This document shows positions 23,913 through 34,900 of a stretch of 64,000 bases of DNA, one piece after another. Below the pieces are notes generated by a model. The model made no database searches. It was not told where the DNA came from and was given only the letters and a program-made list of their open reading frames with translations. Within the stretch, counting starts at the first letter, position 1. Each line of letters begins with the position of its first letter. A program made the position numbers and the translations under genes. This DNA is from Euptelea pleiosperma (taxonomy: Eukaryota > Streptophyta > Magnoliopsida > Ranunculales > Eupteleaceae): assembly GCA_035048495.1 (NCBI GenBank), contig CM068552.1, positions 26,848,154 through 26,912,153 on the forward strand, in the 5' to 3' direction.

Positions 23913-23917
23913 ATTAG

Positions 23918-24489
23918 TTTTATACATTTTTATATATATTTTGTTTATATTAGATAACACTTTTATTATTTAACTTGTTATATTGTTATGATACTTTTAT
24001 CATTTTCTATCCCTCTATTCTCAATGAATGTTTGGCTCATGCGGCATAAGTACAGTACACTTTTATAGCCTGGGAAATACCTTAAATAGCTACTCAATTT
24101 GAGTACTTTTTCACTATGGGCTTCAAGAATAGAGTTATGGATTGGTTTCAAGCCCATAATGAAAATGTACTTAGATCCAATGGATAGAATGACCAAGAAT
24201 TTGTATAAAATGAAACCAAGAATTTACATGGTTCCCCATTTAATTTTGGGTACATCCACGGACCATGTTTCTTAGGTCAAATCCACTATTAATTGATTTT
24301 AGTACAATATGTATGTCAATGACATTGCATTATAAAAAATACATAATAATATATCTTTAATTTATTCTTCGCTCTGTTTGACTTCACTCGTCCCAACTTG
24401 AGTTTTCCCTTCACTTTATTTGACACTAGCAGTTCTTTGATTACAAACAAGTATAAATAAAAATATAACTAATATTAAATAGAATTTCT
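23918..24489. other. Gap between the two convergent genes of the Mutator-like element
   Basis: AT-rich; probably the 3' regions of the plus- and minus-strand genes. No recognisable feature. Confidence 0.4.
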
Positions 24490-26663
24490 ACAAGATGTCC
24501 GATTATGTTCAATACTGTCACAACGACTGCAGTGTAATGCTCGTACTTTTTGCATGTCGTTGTTTCGTTGATTTACTTTAGGACGACTAGGACGACGTCG
24601 AGTTAATGGTGGCAATATCGTAATTTATCTCATATTTTCTAGATGTTGCAATTCATATGAATGATGTATTCCTTCCATAGAAGTAGCATAAGTTTGTCAG
24701 TATCTTTCAACCGTTAGTTCAGAAGAACAAAAATCATAGCAATCCCATCTCCTATTTGTATATGCAGCTATTGCATGTACACATGGAATACAGCTATGTT
24801 GCCATTTTCTACTTGTACAAAATTCTTCAGCCATATTGACGACATGAATTATATTTGTTGCTCAATCTTTAATTTCAAATTTCATGTTATCAATAGATAA
24901 TAAATTCAAATAATTTATTTTCTCTTTTCTTTTATCAAGTTTTTTTTTTAACTTTTGAGACTAGTTTTGATGTCCATGATTGACATTTTATCCTACAATT
25001 TTCATGAATTTTAATTATTTTACACTAATCCCATCTAATAATCATGGTATTGGTTTTAAACGTAAATCTTTAATCCAAGCATTAAATGATTATGCGAAGT
25101 TCGAGGTTAATATGTTATATCTTGGAACAGGAGAATAAGATGTTGCCCAATAAATTAAGTGTGTGATTCTTGTTCTTTTTCAATAATTTATTCATAAATT
25201 TCTACATTCTCATTTTTTATTATTTTTAGATATGAATTACAGTCTATATTATTATATTCTTTTGCTACTTTTTTTAATAATTTACAAAAATTTGCTTATC
25301 TAAATCATTTTTTTAAATCTTGTTCAAAATGCCTCAAAAAAAAAATGTAAGTGTGAAGGAAAATGCTTAGCAACTTCTTGTATATATCCTTTTTGTCTAT
25401 CAGAAATAAAAGATATTGTACAATAAAAATGACTAAAATTTATTTTAAACGAATTTAAAAACCAATCTGAAGTATGTTTATCCTCAACCTCGATAACGGC
25501 AAATGCTAATGAAAAAAGATCATCATTAGGGTCGATAGAAATCGCCGCAAGAAAAATACTTTAATATTTTTCTTTTAAGAATATACCATCTAATCCTATA
25601 ATAGGTTTGCATCCATTTTTAAATCTTTCTATACATGCTTTAAAATAAATAAAAATTCGTTGAAATTTTCTATTATTATTAGGTTGAAGATGATAAATAC
25701 TACTAGAATTTGTTTCTAGACTGACAATAATATTTTAAGTCTTTATAAGCTTCTATTTCACAATTATGTATGTCTCACATTGTTTTCTCCCTAGCATTTC
25801 AAGCTTTCTTGTATGAGACGTCTACACTATGATCTCGTTTTATGTCCTTTATTGGGACTATAATATTGATTATCAGCTAAACGACCTATAATTATATTTC
25901 TAATCCAATTACTAGTTGCTTAAGGATGATTGTCCAAACTCATTCTGCCTATGCATGTGTGACAAGCATTATATGTACGAATTGTAAAAATTTCACCATT
26001 AGCAAGTTTTGTTGCATACACATACTATGGACAATTTTCAACTTCTCGGGTCATAACAACTTTTTCTCTATTATTTAGGGTATATTTTATTGTAAATTTT
26101 TTTTTAATTGCCAAATTTAACATCGATTGTCTAAATTTAGTTACATTATCAAATATTTTTTCAACATATATAATATTATTATTATTATTATTATCATTAT
26201 CACTAGATGATAAAGAGTCAACTTGCGGGTCATCTGTATCATGATCTTTATCATCATCATGATCTTCATTATCAACCTCTACAATCGGATTATGGTCATC
26301 GATTTGAAGTTGATTAGATGAGCTAGGCTCACCTTGAAAATCTCTATGACCATAATTCGATTGATAAGATGGTGTAGGTGTAGTAAATACAAAAAGAGTT
26401 ATACTTGAAGAAGTTGCATTAATTTCAAAAAGATATTGCAGAGATGATTCATTAAAAATTTAAATTATGTGTTTTTCAAAACCACAATAAATAACTGACC
26501 TTATGATGAAATTTGGATCAATCTCACAGGTTATAGCAATTTTATCACATAATTCGCCCAATGTGATCTTCAATGATACAAATAACATTCGTGCTTATCT
26601 ACCGACGTACGTGTTCCCATGCATTTGACCTCTATAATGACATATAATGGGTTTTGTCGCCAT
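24490..26663 (-). pseudogene. MURA-type Mutator transposase, degenerate
   Basis: The minus strand starts at ATG 26661-26663 (MATKPIICHYRGQMHGNTYVG), the PB1-like N-terminal domain, with a stop soon after. An acidic linker follows (26180-26420, with an Asn run from ATT repeats). The MuDR N-terminal domain lies near 26050-25900 (ANGEIFTIRTYNACHTC). The MULE catalytic domain at about 25640-25330 gives KNGCKPIIGLDGIFL, AAISIDPNDDLFSLAFAVIE and ISFISDRQKG, so two acidic positions are visible (DG and SD). A SWIM finger (CTSRKWQHSCIPCVHAIAA, about 24840-24770) and a CCHC knuckle (CSRCDSIEHNRTSC, about 24540-24490) close it. Several stops interrupt every frame. It cuts and inserts DNA at Mutator ends in intact relatives; this copy cannot. 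Confidence 0.82.
26172..26205. repeat. (ATT)n microsatellite in the transposase linker
   Basis: ATTATTATT run; on the minus strand it encodes an asparagine/aspartate run. Confidence 0.7.
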
Positions 26664-26809
26664 TTGTAATTATAAAATAAAAATAAAATAAGTATAAAAT
26701 AATTATTTTTTAAACAGAATCACGAATCAGAGTAGGAGTGTGAAAGTAGAGAGTAAGTATAAGAGGAGTGGGTCGTGTATATATATAGGAGAGGCCAACG
26801 GACAAACGC

Positions 26810-26995
26810 GCTTTAAAAAAATGTCTGTCAGGTTGAAACGCTCTTTGAAATGACGTTTACCATTAAGCAACGGTAAAAAAATGGTCGAAAAACGATCGCG
26901 GTCCAACGGACAAACGCTCTTTTAAAGAACGTCTAAAAAACTAGAAGAACGTCTGTCACTGACAAATGTTCGTTTGTCAGTCGTCTGACAATTGA
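26810..26995. repeat. Subterminal palindromic motifs, right end of the Mutator-like element
   Basis: Copies of AAACGC.CTTTAAA, AAAGAACGTCT and TGACAAACG/CGTTTGTCAG in both orientations mirror those at 16505-16720. Confidence 0.5.
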
Positions 26996-27121
26996 AAATG
27001 GTACTTTCATAATTGACAAATGCACTTTACTATTTTTGGGATTTTCAAAAAATAATTTTTGTTTTTGCAAATATATTAAACTATATTTTCTTTTAAGAAA
27101 TTTTCTGTTAAGTTTATGCAA

Positions 27122-27414
27122 TGTGGAAGCTTATGTGGACTTAGTGTCACTCTATCCACACCATCCATTTGGAGTACCTCTCGATTGTTTAGCAAACAAT
27201 GACTTGATGATGGTCATGATCTAAATATGATGGTTGTTATGGCTCACTGTGTGGAGTTTTAGTAAGAAGATCATCTTCATCATCACAAGTCTTATCCCAT
27301 ACAGATGGTCACGATCAAAATGTGATGTGATGGCTCACCATATGGAATTTTAGTCGGAAGATCATTATTATCATGGTAAGTCTTATCCTAAATTAGTATA
27401 TTTACAATAATATA
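27122..27414. repeat. Imperfect direct duplication of about 95 bp
   Basis: GATGG..TATGGCTCAC...GTGGA.TTTTAGT..GAAGATCAT...AAGTCTTATCC occurs at about 27228-27296 and again at about 27320-27390. No gene. Confidence 0.5.
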
Positions 27415-27695
27415 TTGCCTGCAACCAGCCCGTTACATAGCCTGCTATATAACCCGTTACATAGCCCACAACCCAACCCGTTAATAGCCCGCAACCCAAG
27501 CCTTCTACATAGCTCACAACTCAGCCCGCAGCCCGGGACCAAGCCCATCGGTCCGACTATGGACCGGGCCAGGGCTGGGCCTGGGTTTGTATTTGTGAGT
27601 GAGGCTAGGCTCGCGGCCCGACCTGAGTAGCCTCCAGGCCTCATCAGCCCGAGCCGATTTAGGCCCGGCCCGACAGGCCAAATTGCCACCTTTAT
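27415..27695 (-). mobile_element. hAT-like terminal fragment with GCCC-rich motifs
   Basis: Dense AGCCCG/CAACCC/GGCCCG motifs, ending GGCCCGACAGGCCAAATTGCCACC. This fits the subterminal region of a hAT element read outward. It is related in composition to 8893-9090. The opposite end is not recognised. Frames here are translations of the repeat. Confidence 0.4.
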
Positions 27696-27803
27696 ATGGG
27701 CCTACATTAATGTCCATGTCAATTCGGATCTAAAAAGGCTACAATCTTGTATTTTTTATTTTTTTATATATAATTTTTATGAGAAAATGGTGGGAGAGTG
27801 AGG

Positions 27804-28175
27804 GTCACAAGATGTTGTGACGGAAGCCGGTCACATCACTCAATATGAGCCACATGGCACACGATCAGAGGGAGCTGACCGTATGGATGTTTGGCCAGTC
27901 CCTCGGTGGACCTATAAACCAAAAATCAGCCTGATTAGTGATTTACAACCTATGGATTTTTGCACCCAAATATCGCTCAATACTGCTCAAATTGTTACCG
28001 TTAAAATCAACCCATGAAAATACCTTCAATCGAATCGGTTAGAAATCACTAATCAATCTGATTTTTTGTGTACTGATCCACCGAGGGACTGGCCAAACAT
28101 CCATACGGTCTCTAATAATATGCCACGTGGCTCGTATTAAATGCTGTGACCGGCTTCCGTCACAACATCTTGTGA
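27804..28175 (+). mobile_element. MITE-A with intact inverted repeats, just upstream of the PHD gene
   Basis: The left arm starts GTCACAAGATGTTGTGACGG and the right arm ends with its reverse complement. In between, both arms carry CATGGCACAC.../CCACGTGG, GACCGTATGGATGTTTGGCC and CAAAAATCAGCCTGATTAG in inverted orientation, so the whole element folds on itself. No matching 9-bp duplication is visible at these coordinates. The right side continues with AAGTTTTACTC, a tip shared with other copies, so the true end may lie about 12 bp further out. It is about 470 bp before the PHD start codon and could influence its promoter. Confidence 0.7.
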
Positions 28176-28648
28176 CACAAGTTTTACTCGAGGCTCACAT
28201 CCAACGTCTCGAAGCTGATGCCTCGTGCATCCTGAGCTGCCGGTTTGTGTGGCATTTGACTGGCGTCATGTAGACAGTGCCACCGTCGACAGGCAGCTGC
28301 CGGTTTCCCCTCCGTGCAAGCAACTGAATATGATTCCATAGAACTGCTGGAGCAAACATCAAATTTTCTTTTCAAAATTAAAATCTTTTCCAAGACGAGT
28401 TGCAGGGTTATAGAGACGAGCTTTCAGATATTTGGGTTTCAGAAATGAGGGTTTTTCTTCTTTTTCTCTTCTCCTCCATGAATTACTCTTCCAGTGCTAG
28501 GGATTTCAGAAATTAGGGTCTTTTTTTGCAGAAAGGTCGAGTCATGGATGCTATTGGGGTTGGTTCTTGATTGGGTGGGTGGAACCTTTCCTGAAACCCT
28601 AATTTCGTGCTGAAAAGCTTGTAGATTAGGGTTTTTTCATCTGTGAAA
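28176..28648 (+). promoter_or_regulatory. Upstream region and 5' leader of the PHD-finger gene, with uORFs
   Basis: The proximal part is CT-rich and holds several telo-box-like AGGGTTT/AAACCCTAA motifs (near 28448, 28514, 28590 and 28626), common in plant leaders. Two small upstream frames precede the main ATG if transcription starts before them: 28445-28516 (23 codons plus stop) and 28544-28570 (8 codons plus stop). The transcription start is not determinable by eye. Confidence 0.45.
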
Positions 28649-28903
28649 ATGCTCGTTGAAGAGAGAACCATAAATGTTGGTGGTGCGGAGTGCTCGCTGT
28701 TCGTTCCTTGTTCGAAAGGTGCCACCTTTAATGGACAGTCATTGGGAATTGGCAGCTATGGTACGGATCGAAACTTGGGGGCATTTCAAGTGGACGGGTT
28801 TCGTACTTACAAGAGGCGGAAACATTCCGGGTTTAGTTCAAAGAGTAATCTGCAAGAGGACTCAAGGATTCCCATTGAAATAGCTGGTCAATCAGCGGAA
28901 CAG
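28649..28903 (+). CDS. EHD3: PHD gene exon 1
   Basis: It starts at ATG 28649 (MLVEERTINVGGAECSLF), encodes 85 residues including GFRTYKRRKHSG, and ends AEQ before the donor GTTAGT. GTG at 28643 upstream is in frame but an ATG start is preferred. Confidence 0.75.
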
Positions 28904-31900
28904 GTTAGTCGTTTTCCTTTCTTGACATTATTTTGGAAATTGTTCTACCCTCTGCTTGTAGGTTATGTTCTTTCTGATTGCAAACGCAGCTCAAATGCAT
29001 TCTATAATAAGTCCACATTGTGAATTTAGGGCTTTCTTAGATGGCTACTTCATCCCATGTGAAGTTGTGAACTGAATATAAAACACTAAGGCTCTGCTTG
29101 GTATGCTGTAAATGAATGCATTTTGCAAATGAATGAAAATGCATTCTGTTACTGTGCATCAGTTTACGATGCATTAGTTTACGGTTGCTTGGTAGCAATT
29201 GAGAAAAATTATGTAAACTAATGCACCATGATTAACATTCAAAGATCTAAAGTGGTTTTCCACGCCTCTCCACAAGAACATCAATGTCCTCGCTCTAAAC
29301 CCCATTCAGTCATCCCTACTATTGTGACTTCACCAATGATGACCGTGTTTGCCTTATTAGGACTAGTTCATAATGGTCCCACCACTTTTTGAAAAACGCA
29401 TCTTGAGGAATACTATTCCTTGATATCCCTCTTTTCAAAATGACGCACAGATAGAAATGTGGCCATGTTACTGGAAGTCATGGACGTCCTTTGGTGGTAG
29501 CTGTATGGGCCAAGGTTTAGAGGCCGTTTTAACGATACAACGGATTGGGGGCGTTACTGTTAAAACTGATGGTAATGGAGAGGGAGAAAAAATGGAAAAA
29601 TAGATTTTAACGAATTTAACTGGAAAAAACAGGAAAATGGCACTGAAATTCAAAATTTGAATAAAAATGGAAAATAATGAATCTTAACAGAAATGGCCTT
29701 TTTTTTTTCCACAAAATTTTCAAGATTTTAACAGCCGTTAATTTCTAAGCGTCAAAACAGTTTTTAACATAACGGACTTTGGTGTTACCCTTTAAACCAC
29801 GTTATTTTAAACCATGGTGTGGGCTACGTTGAACACTCGTAAAGACTAGTGACAGTAAGGATGTTTGGCCCATCCCTAGGTGGAGCAGCAGACCGAAAAT
29901 CAGCTCGATTAGAGATTTATAGCCGTTGGATGTGAGTCCTTTTCAGGGTTGATTGGTAGCTGTGGATTCCAGCATTATTCGGGGTACTCATATCTAATGT
30001 CTAGAAATCACCATTCAAGCTGATTTTTTATCTGTAGGTCTACTTAGGGACGGCCAAACATCCATACGTATAGTGGTCTCTAAGAACGTGCCACGTGGTT
30101 CATAAGCTGTCCATGACCAAGCATCCATTGAGAAAACTTTTGACCAAGTAGCTTTTTGATCCAGTGGTCTGACAATGATGACAGGGCCTTAGGCAAAAAC
30201 CCCTAGGTAGACCTACAAACCAAAATTCAGCCCGATTAGTGATTTCTAGGCGTTGGATTGGAGTTATTTTCATGGGTTGATTTTAACGGTGGGAATTTTA
30301 GCATTATTGACCATTATTTGAGTACAAAGATCCAAAGATTTGAAATTACTAATCAAGCTGATATTTGGTTTGAAGGTTCACCTAGAGATTGGAAAACCAT
30401 CCATATGGTCAGAGTCCTCTAAAAGTGTGCCACGTGGCTCATATTACGGCTTGTCATCGGCCTCGATGACAGTCTTGACATCAAAGTTTTACTCAGTGCC
30501 ACCCCGGTGGCCATTAACTGTAGTTGCTTTTTCTCCACTGTTAAAAGGTATTCCATGTTTTTTCTCGACTTTTCCCCCTCCCCCTCTCTCTCTTTTGTCT
30601 CTGTAATGGCGACGAGGAGAGATAAGGATAAGGTCTGTTCAATCTTTGAGCGGTTCAACAGAAAGGGTGACAGCGTCCTCAACCACGACGAAATGGGAGC
30701 CCTCGTCGCCGCTGTAAATCCCACCGTGAAGTTCAGCTCGGATTAATTCTCCGCCATCCTCGACGTGGTTTTCTGTACATATACCGATTTCATTGCCAAT
30801 CATTCCACCGGTCTCACCTTCCTCAGCCTATTTCGTACCTATGAGGACGGCGCCGGAGACGTCGATCACGCAGTTTCCCTGCCCTCTTCACCCCCCGGTA
30901 GACCTCGCCACCACCTCAACGGACGACTGTCCTCTTTCATCTTCTTCTGTGATCATTGCTCACACTGACGATCCGACGGTGTAGATAAGCCATCATCCTA
31001 TGGTTTCACCCGCCTGGGCTAGGATCCCAAACTACGGAATCGACTACGGCGATACATGGACGCTTGTCGAGGATTCTGAGCTAGTTATCAGACGAGAAGA
31101 AGAAAAAAAAAAAATCGAGTTCGGTTCGTGTGGGTGCTGCATTGTGATTCAACAGGTTTTTGACCGCATTACAATGCATGACTTTTACCTTAGAAATGTA
31201 GAGTCGCTCCATTCATTTACGGTGGCCCTCTTTTGCAGTGGGTAACTAAGCATCAAAATTTGTGGGGGCACTGTAAAGGTATGCGATTGCATTTGTTTAC
31301 AGCGTACCAAGCAGAGCCTAATTGTAACCATAAATGCATTTTACCCTTCCAGAATAAGGTTATAAGGGCAACTGCTGCTGTAGGGGAAGCTGTGTCCTCA
31401 TCATGGATAAGGTAAAGGCTACACAATCCATTGTTTGGCTTGCAAGCAGAACATTGGGATGGGGGATGTGAAACCCATAACATGGTGCTTTTTTGGGGTA
31501 TATTTGTGGAAAGATGTGCCCTCCGACCCAATCTACTCTGCTGATGGGGTCTAGTCAACAAAAAAATTTGATTAAGCTTAAGTTAGTTTACACCTTTAGA
31601 AGCTTCTTCTCCACTTTCAATTGAATGAGGTGGATGGTGGTGCCTTTCAAGTTTCAATCTTAGGGCTAAATCATGTCTATATATATGGTCCAGCGCTGAA
31701 TTCAAATTTATCCCAATCTAAGAGTCATCCCACATGCACTGTACATCCTTCAAGGTAATGGGAGTAACAAATCATAGTTAGGAACCTGTTTTCCCTAAAT
31801 AAATACTTGTTTTGTTTTTCCTATTTCCCACCTTTGGTTTTGTCATGAAGTTATTATAGTTATAAATTTTGTAAAATGAGGCTTTTCTTGCTTTTTCTTT

Positions 31901-34900
31901 CACTGTCCTGTAACTTTGTAATGGATATACCCCAAATTCCCTAAATAATATTCTTATGGACACAACTTTAAGTTACTTTGGGGTTTTGAAAGACTTTTGA
32001 TTTTCTTTTGTTCAAACATGGTACATAGTGCTTTACACGCTCAATTTTCATGTGAGCATCACAAGAAATTTGGATTAAAACTGTCTTATGTTGCTAAGGA
32101 TGTTGAGCTCCACAAGTTTGTCTTTGTTGTTGCTAAACTCGCTTCATAATTCATATGCTGGTCCAAAAGCAGCCATTATCTATTAGGATATTTCCATAAA
32201 AAACGGTTTAGACAACTTCACTCTGCAAAATCTTAGGTGTTCATAATAATAATGTTGAACAACCACTTTACTCTAAAGCTTAAGTTGTTGGGAGGGAGGC
32301 TTAACAATTTGTATCAAAGGATTCCTGACATACACGGACCGCACGAGTCCAGCAGCCACACAAGAATAAATTTATTTTTTGCAATAAAGGTGGGCCTCAG
32401 TTCGAACCCATACAAATACAATATTATTAATCTAGAAAATGTGAGAACAACCTGGCGCATCTGGACCCACTAGTAGTAGGTATTATACATAACTCCACAG
32501 TCCACACCGCTCAAAACACTCGTATGTTAAAGCTGCTTATACAAAAATAATACACACAAACATTAAAGCCATCATAACGTAACTCAAACACAAGACAAGT
32601 ACACCACCGCTGCAACAACTTTACGTGCACTTGTGATGTTATTCTCACATAGATGATAGAAATAGAATACATCTTCCCAACATGTTCCTAGATCTCCTTT
32701 GCACTGTTTAGAAACATTAGATTAATATTGATTTTTTGATACATACTTTTCTATAACTTGGTCATAATTTGGGTGTGTTAGAAATTCAGTTTGGTAATAA
32801 TATTGAGGGTTGAGAAAATATTCGGCAACATGTAAGTGACGACGATGAATTTGAAAATCCCATTTGTCATCAATGATTTTCCATATCTCTCTTTATTTTG
32901 CTTCATCTCCACCCGAACTCTTTGCAATCTCTTTTTAGCTGTGTCCATAGTTCCATAAATGAAACCCATGGCTGGCTCCATTTTAGGGTCGACTCTCCTT
33001 AGTACATTAACTTCAATGCAAGTGCCACATTCGACAAAAAATACTTGTCTTTCAAGATAATTGATTTTTTTCCTGCATCATTGTTTTCTCATGCGCTATT
33101 TACTTCTTTTTTGATAACATAGCCTCAAGAGGCTACTTACATTGCATCATACTCTGTAGTGTTAAATATGCAGTGGGAAATACCAAGAGAGTGCCCAACC
33201 CTCTTTTAGTGAACCTCCTCGTTAGAGCCAACACCCATGCATGATCATGAATGAAATTATTCACTTTCCTTGCATTCTTCAATACAGAAGAATGTGCTGG
33301 CAACTCTCCATTTTTTCAAGTATCAAATCGATGCAATGAGCTGCACAAGGAGTCGAGTACAACCTCTTTCTCTCCCCATCAATATATCTCCAACCAACTT
33401 GTAGTTAATGAATTATCTGTCACAACTTGAACCACATTCTCCTCCCAACTTCTTCAACTACTTCATCTAAAAGTCAAAACAACAAATTAGCATCCTTAAT
33501 TGCATCTGATGCATCAACCAATCTCAAGAACACAGTCCCCTCTGGATTTTTCACAAGAAAATTTATCAATGTTTGCCCACGGATGGACTTCCAATCATTT
33601 GACATAATGGTAACCTCAGTTTTGGCCATGTCCTTTTAAAATCCTGTATCATCTTGTCTATAGTTTGAACCTCTTCTTTTAGGATCCATGTCCTCATTTT
33701 ATGTATGCTTTGTGTCGCTTCAATCCATGCCCATATGCACCAATTAAACGAATCATATTAGCAAAAGAACGACAATTGCACACATTAAAGGAAAGCCCAT
33801 TCTCAAAGAAGAATCTCCAATATCCAAACAAACTTGGTTCTTGAGCACTTTATTGTTAGGGGGATATGTGGGAATTGTTTGGTTGTTAAACATCCCCCAT
33901 CCCCCCCATTGCACTATCATCAATGACAATATGTCTATCCATTGGTCCCCTAATACTTGTGGATGAAGTTGTCCCATAGTCCCCACCACCACCACTAGAG
34001 CCCCTCTCGAACCTGGTCTGGATCCCACATCTTCTAATGGGGCACCAAAATAAGCACCCGAATTAGCCAAGTTATCTAAATTTTGTTGAGCAATATGTCC
34101 CATTGAACTCCTTTTGTCAAATAATCTTTCATTTCTTTTTTACATCTTCTGGTACCCTTGTACATTGCGGAACATTTTTCCAGGTACCCGCAAGATGATC
34201 CTTCATTCTTTTCACACCACCATTTATGACCTTACTACAATAGTTGCATTTGATGTAAATATAAGTCATCACCGAACTCGTATTAGGCCCTTCTACTTCA
34301 ACTCCATGCTTCCATGTCGGATCCCTCCTATTACCACCCTTCCTTGTCTACCACCTCCTCTCACCATACAAAAATAGAAGAAACAAACAAAGATAAAGAG
34401 GAAAAAATAAGATTTTGAATGAATTTATTAAGAAAGGGGAAAAGAATGAGATTTTCAAGCTCTTGCCTTAATCGTGTGTATTTGATCTAATTTTGATGCA
34501 AAAAACCCGTAGGACGCAACATAATCAAAATTGGATAAGAAATGAATGAACTATGACAAATTCTTTATGTGAGAAAACTAAAGATTAAAAATATTTATTT
34601 TAAGGGTGCTTTTTGCATAAAAGTGCACTGGGGGGGGGAAATGGTATTGTGGGAAAAAGAATTGAATTTTAGTGTTCGGCCAACCCAAAAGACCTTGTAT
34701 GCCTCGAGGCCTACGGCTTAACAGGATGAGTCTTAAGCCTCAACGCATAACCCTAGAGCCTTGCCTCGAGGCATACACCTCAAGCGCCTTGATGTGCGCT
34801 TTTAAGAACACCAATGAGGACTTCGTCAACAAATGGAAATTTCTTCTTTATGGAGATATAGGTTGTTGACCCTTTTTGGATAGGCTACTACTACCCCTAC

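Larger units (their letters stand above)
18632..23917 (+). pseudogene. Plant mobile domain (MAIN-like) protein gene of the Mutator-like element, interrupted
   Basis: The reading begins at 18632-18740 (PGGPTTEDVKEVRPF). It continues through 18825-19440 with RAFG-type motifs: SMFHFLFGEMSITLENTL, LHCLGLSITGRPV, then YTHAYLLALCGNTLF and QYDWGAAALAYLYK. An exon at 19567-19735 reads DEREYVDEPTRNVATY, and after GTAG the frame gives VRW-MP. There a solo LTR (19834-22881) splits the gene. It resumes at 22887 with LVMIHNARQLSLYRACIIYL and DRCMRQFGIHQ, then exons at 23246-23379 and 23450-23917 with an acidic stretch and an RGRGRGR tail. In-frame stops occur (for example TAG where IFWGH is expected, near 18730). 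The family occurs in host MAIN/MAIL1 proteins and in transposons; here it runs opposite to the transposase. Confidence 0.78.
16430..27108 (-). mobile_element. Mutator-like element (10.7 kb) with transposase and plant mobile domain gene
   Basis: The ends are long inverted repeats. Left 16430-16515 (AGAAAATTTCTTGAAAG, then TAGTTTAATATATTTGC) matches the reverse complement of 27020-27108 over about 85 bp. TAAGTTTAT stands at 16421-16429 and again at 27109-27117, a perfect 9-bp target duplication as Mutator elements make. Inside are a MURA-type transposase pseudogene on the minus strand (24490-26663), a plant mobile domain gene on the plus strand (18632-23917), a telomere-like array (18093-18612), MITE modules at the left end and a 3-kb solo LTR inserted in the plus-strand gene. 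The right end has two extra bases before the duplication, so that border may be off by 2. Confidence 0.82.
29090..31318 (+). mobile_element. PIF/Harbinger-like element (2.2 kb) carrying a host gene fragment
   Basis: The left end GGCTCTGCTTGGTATGCTG and the right end are inverted copies over about 35 bp. TAA flanks it at 29087-29089 and 31319-31321, the 3-bp duplication typical of PIF/Harbinger. The terminal sequence resembles Tourist-type ends. Inside are MITE-B copy 4, MITE-A pieces and the calcium-binding TPR pseudogene. There is no transposase, so it depended on another element. Confidence 0.72.

Noticed and set aside
27804..28175. Target duplication for the MITE-A copy upstream of the PHD gene
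   Set aside because: No matching 9-bp flanks at these ends or at the AAGTTTTACTC extension, so none is claimed.
31350..31412. Possible extra PHD-gene exon with AG/GT borders
   Set aside because: It is 59 bp long and would break the uniform phase 0; the encoded sequence shows no link to the family.
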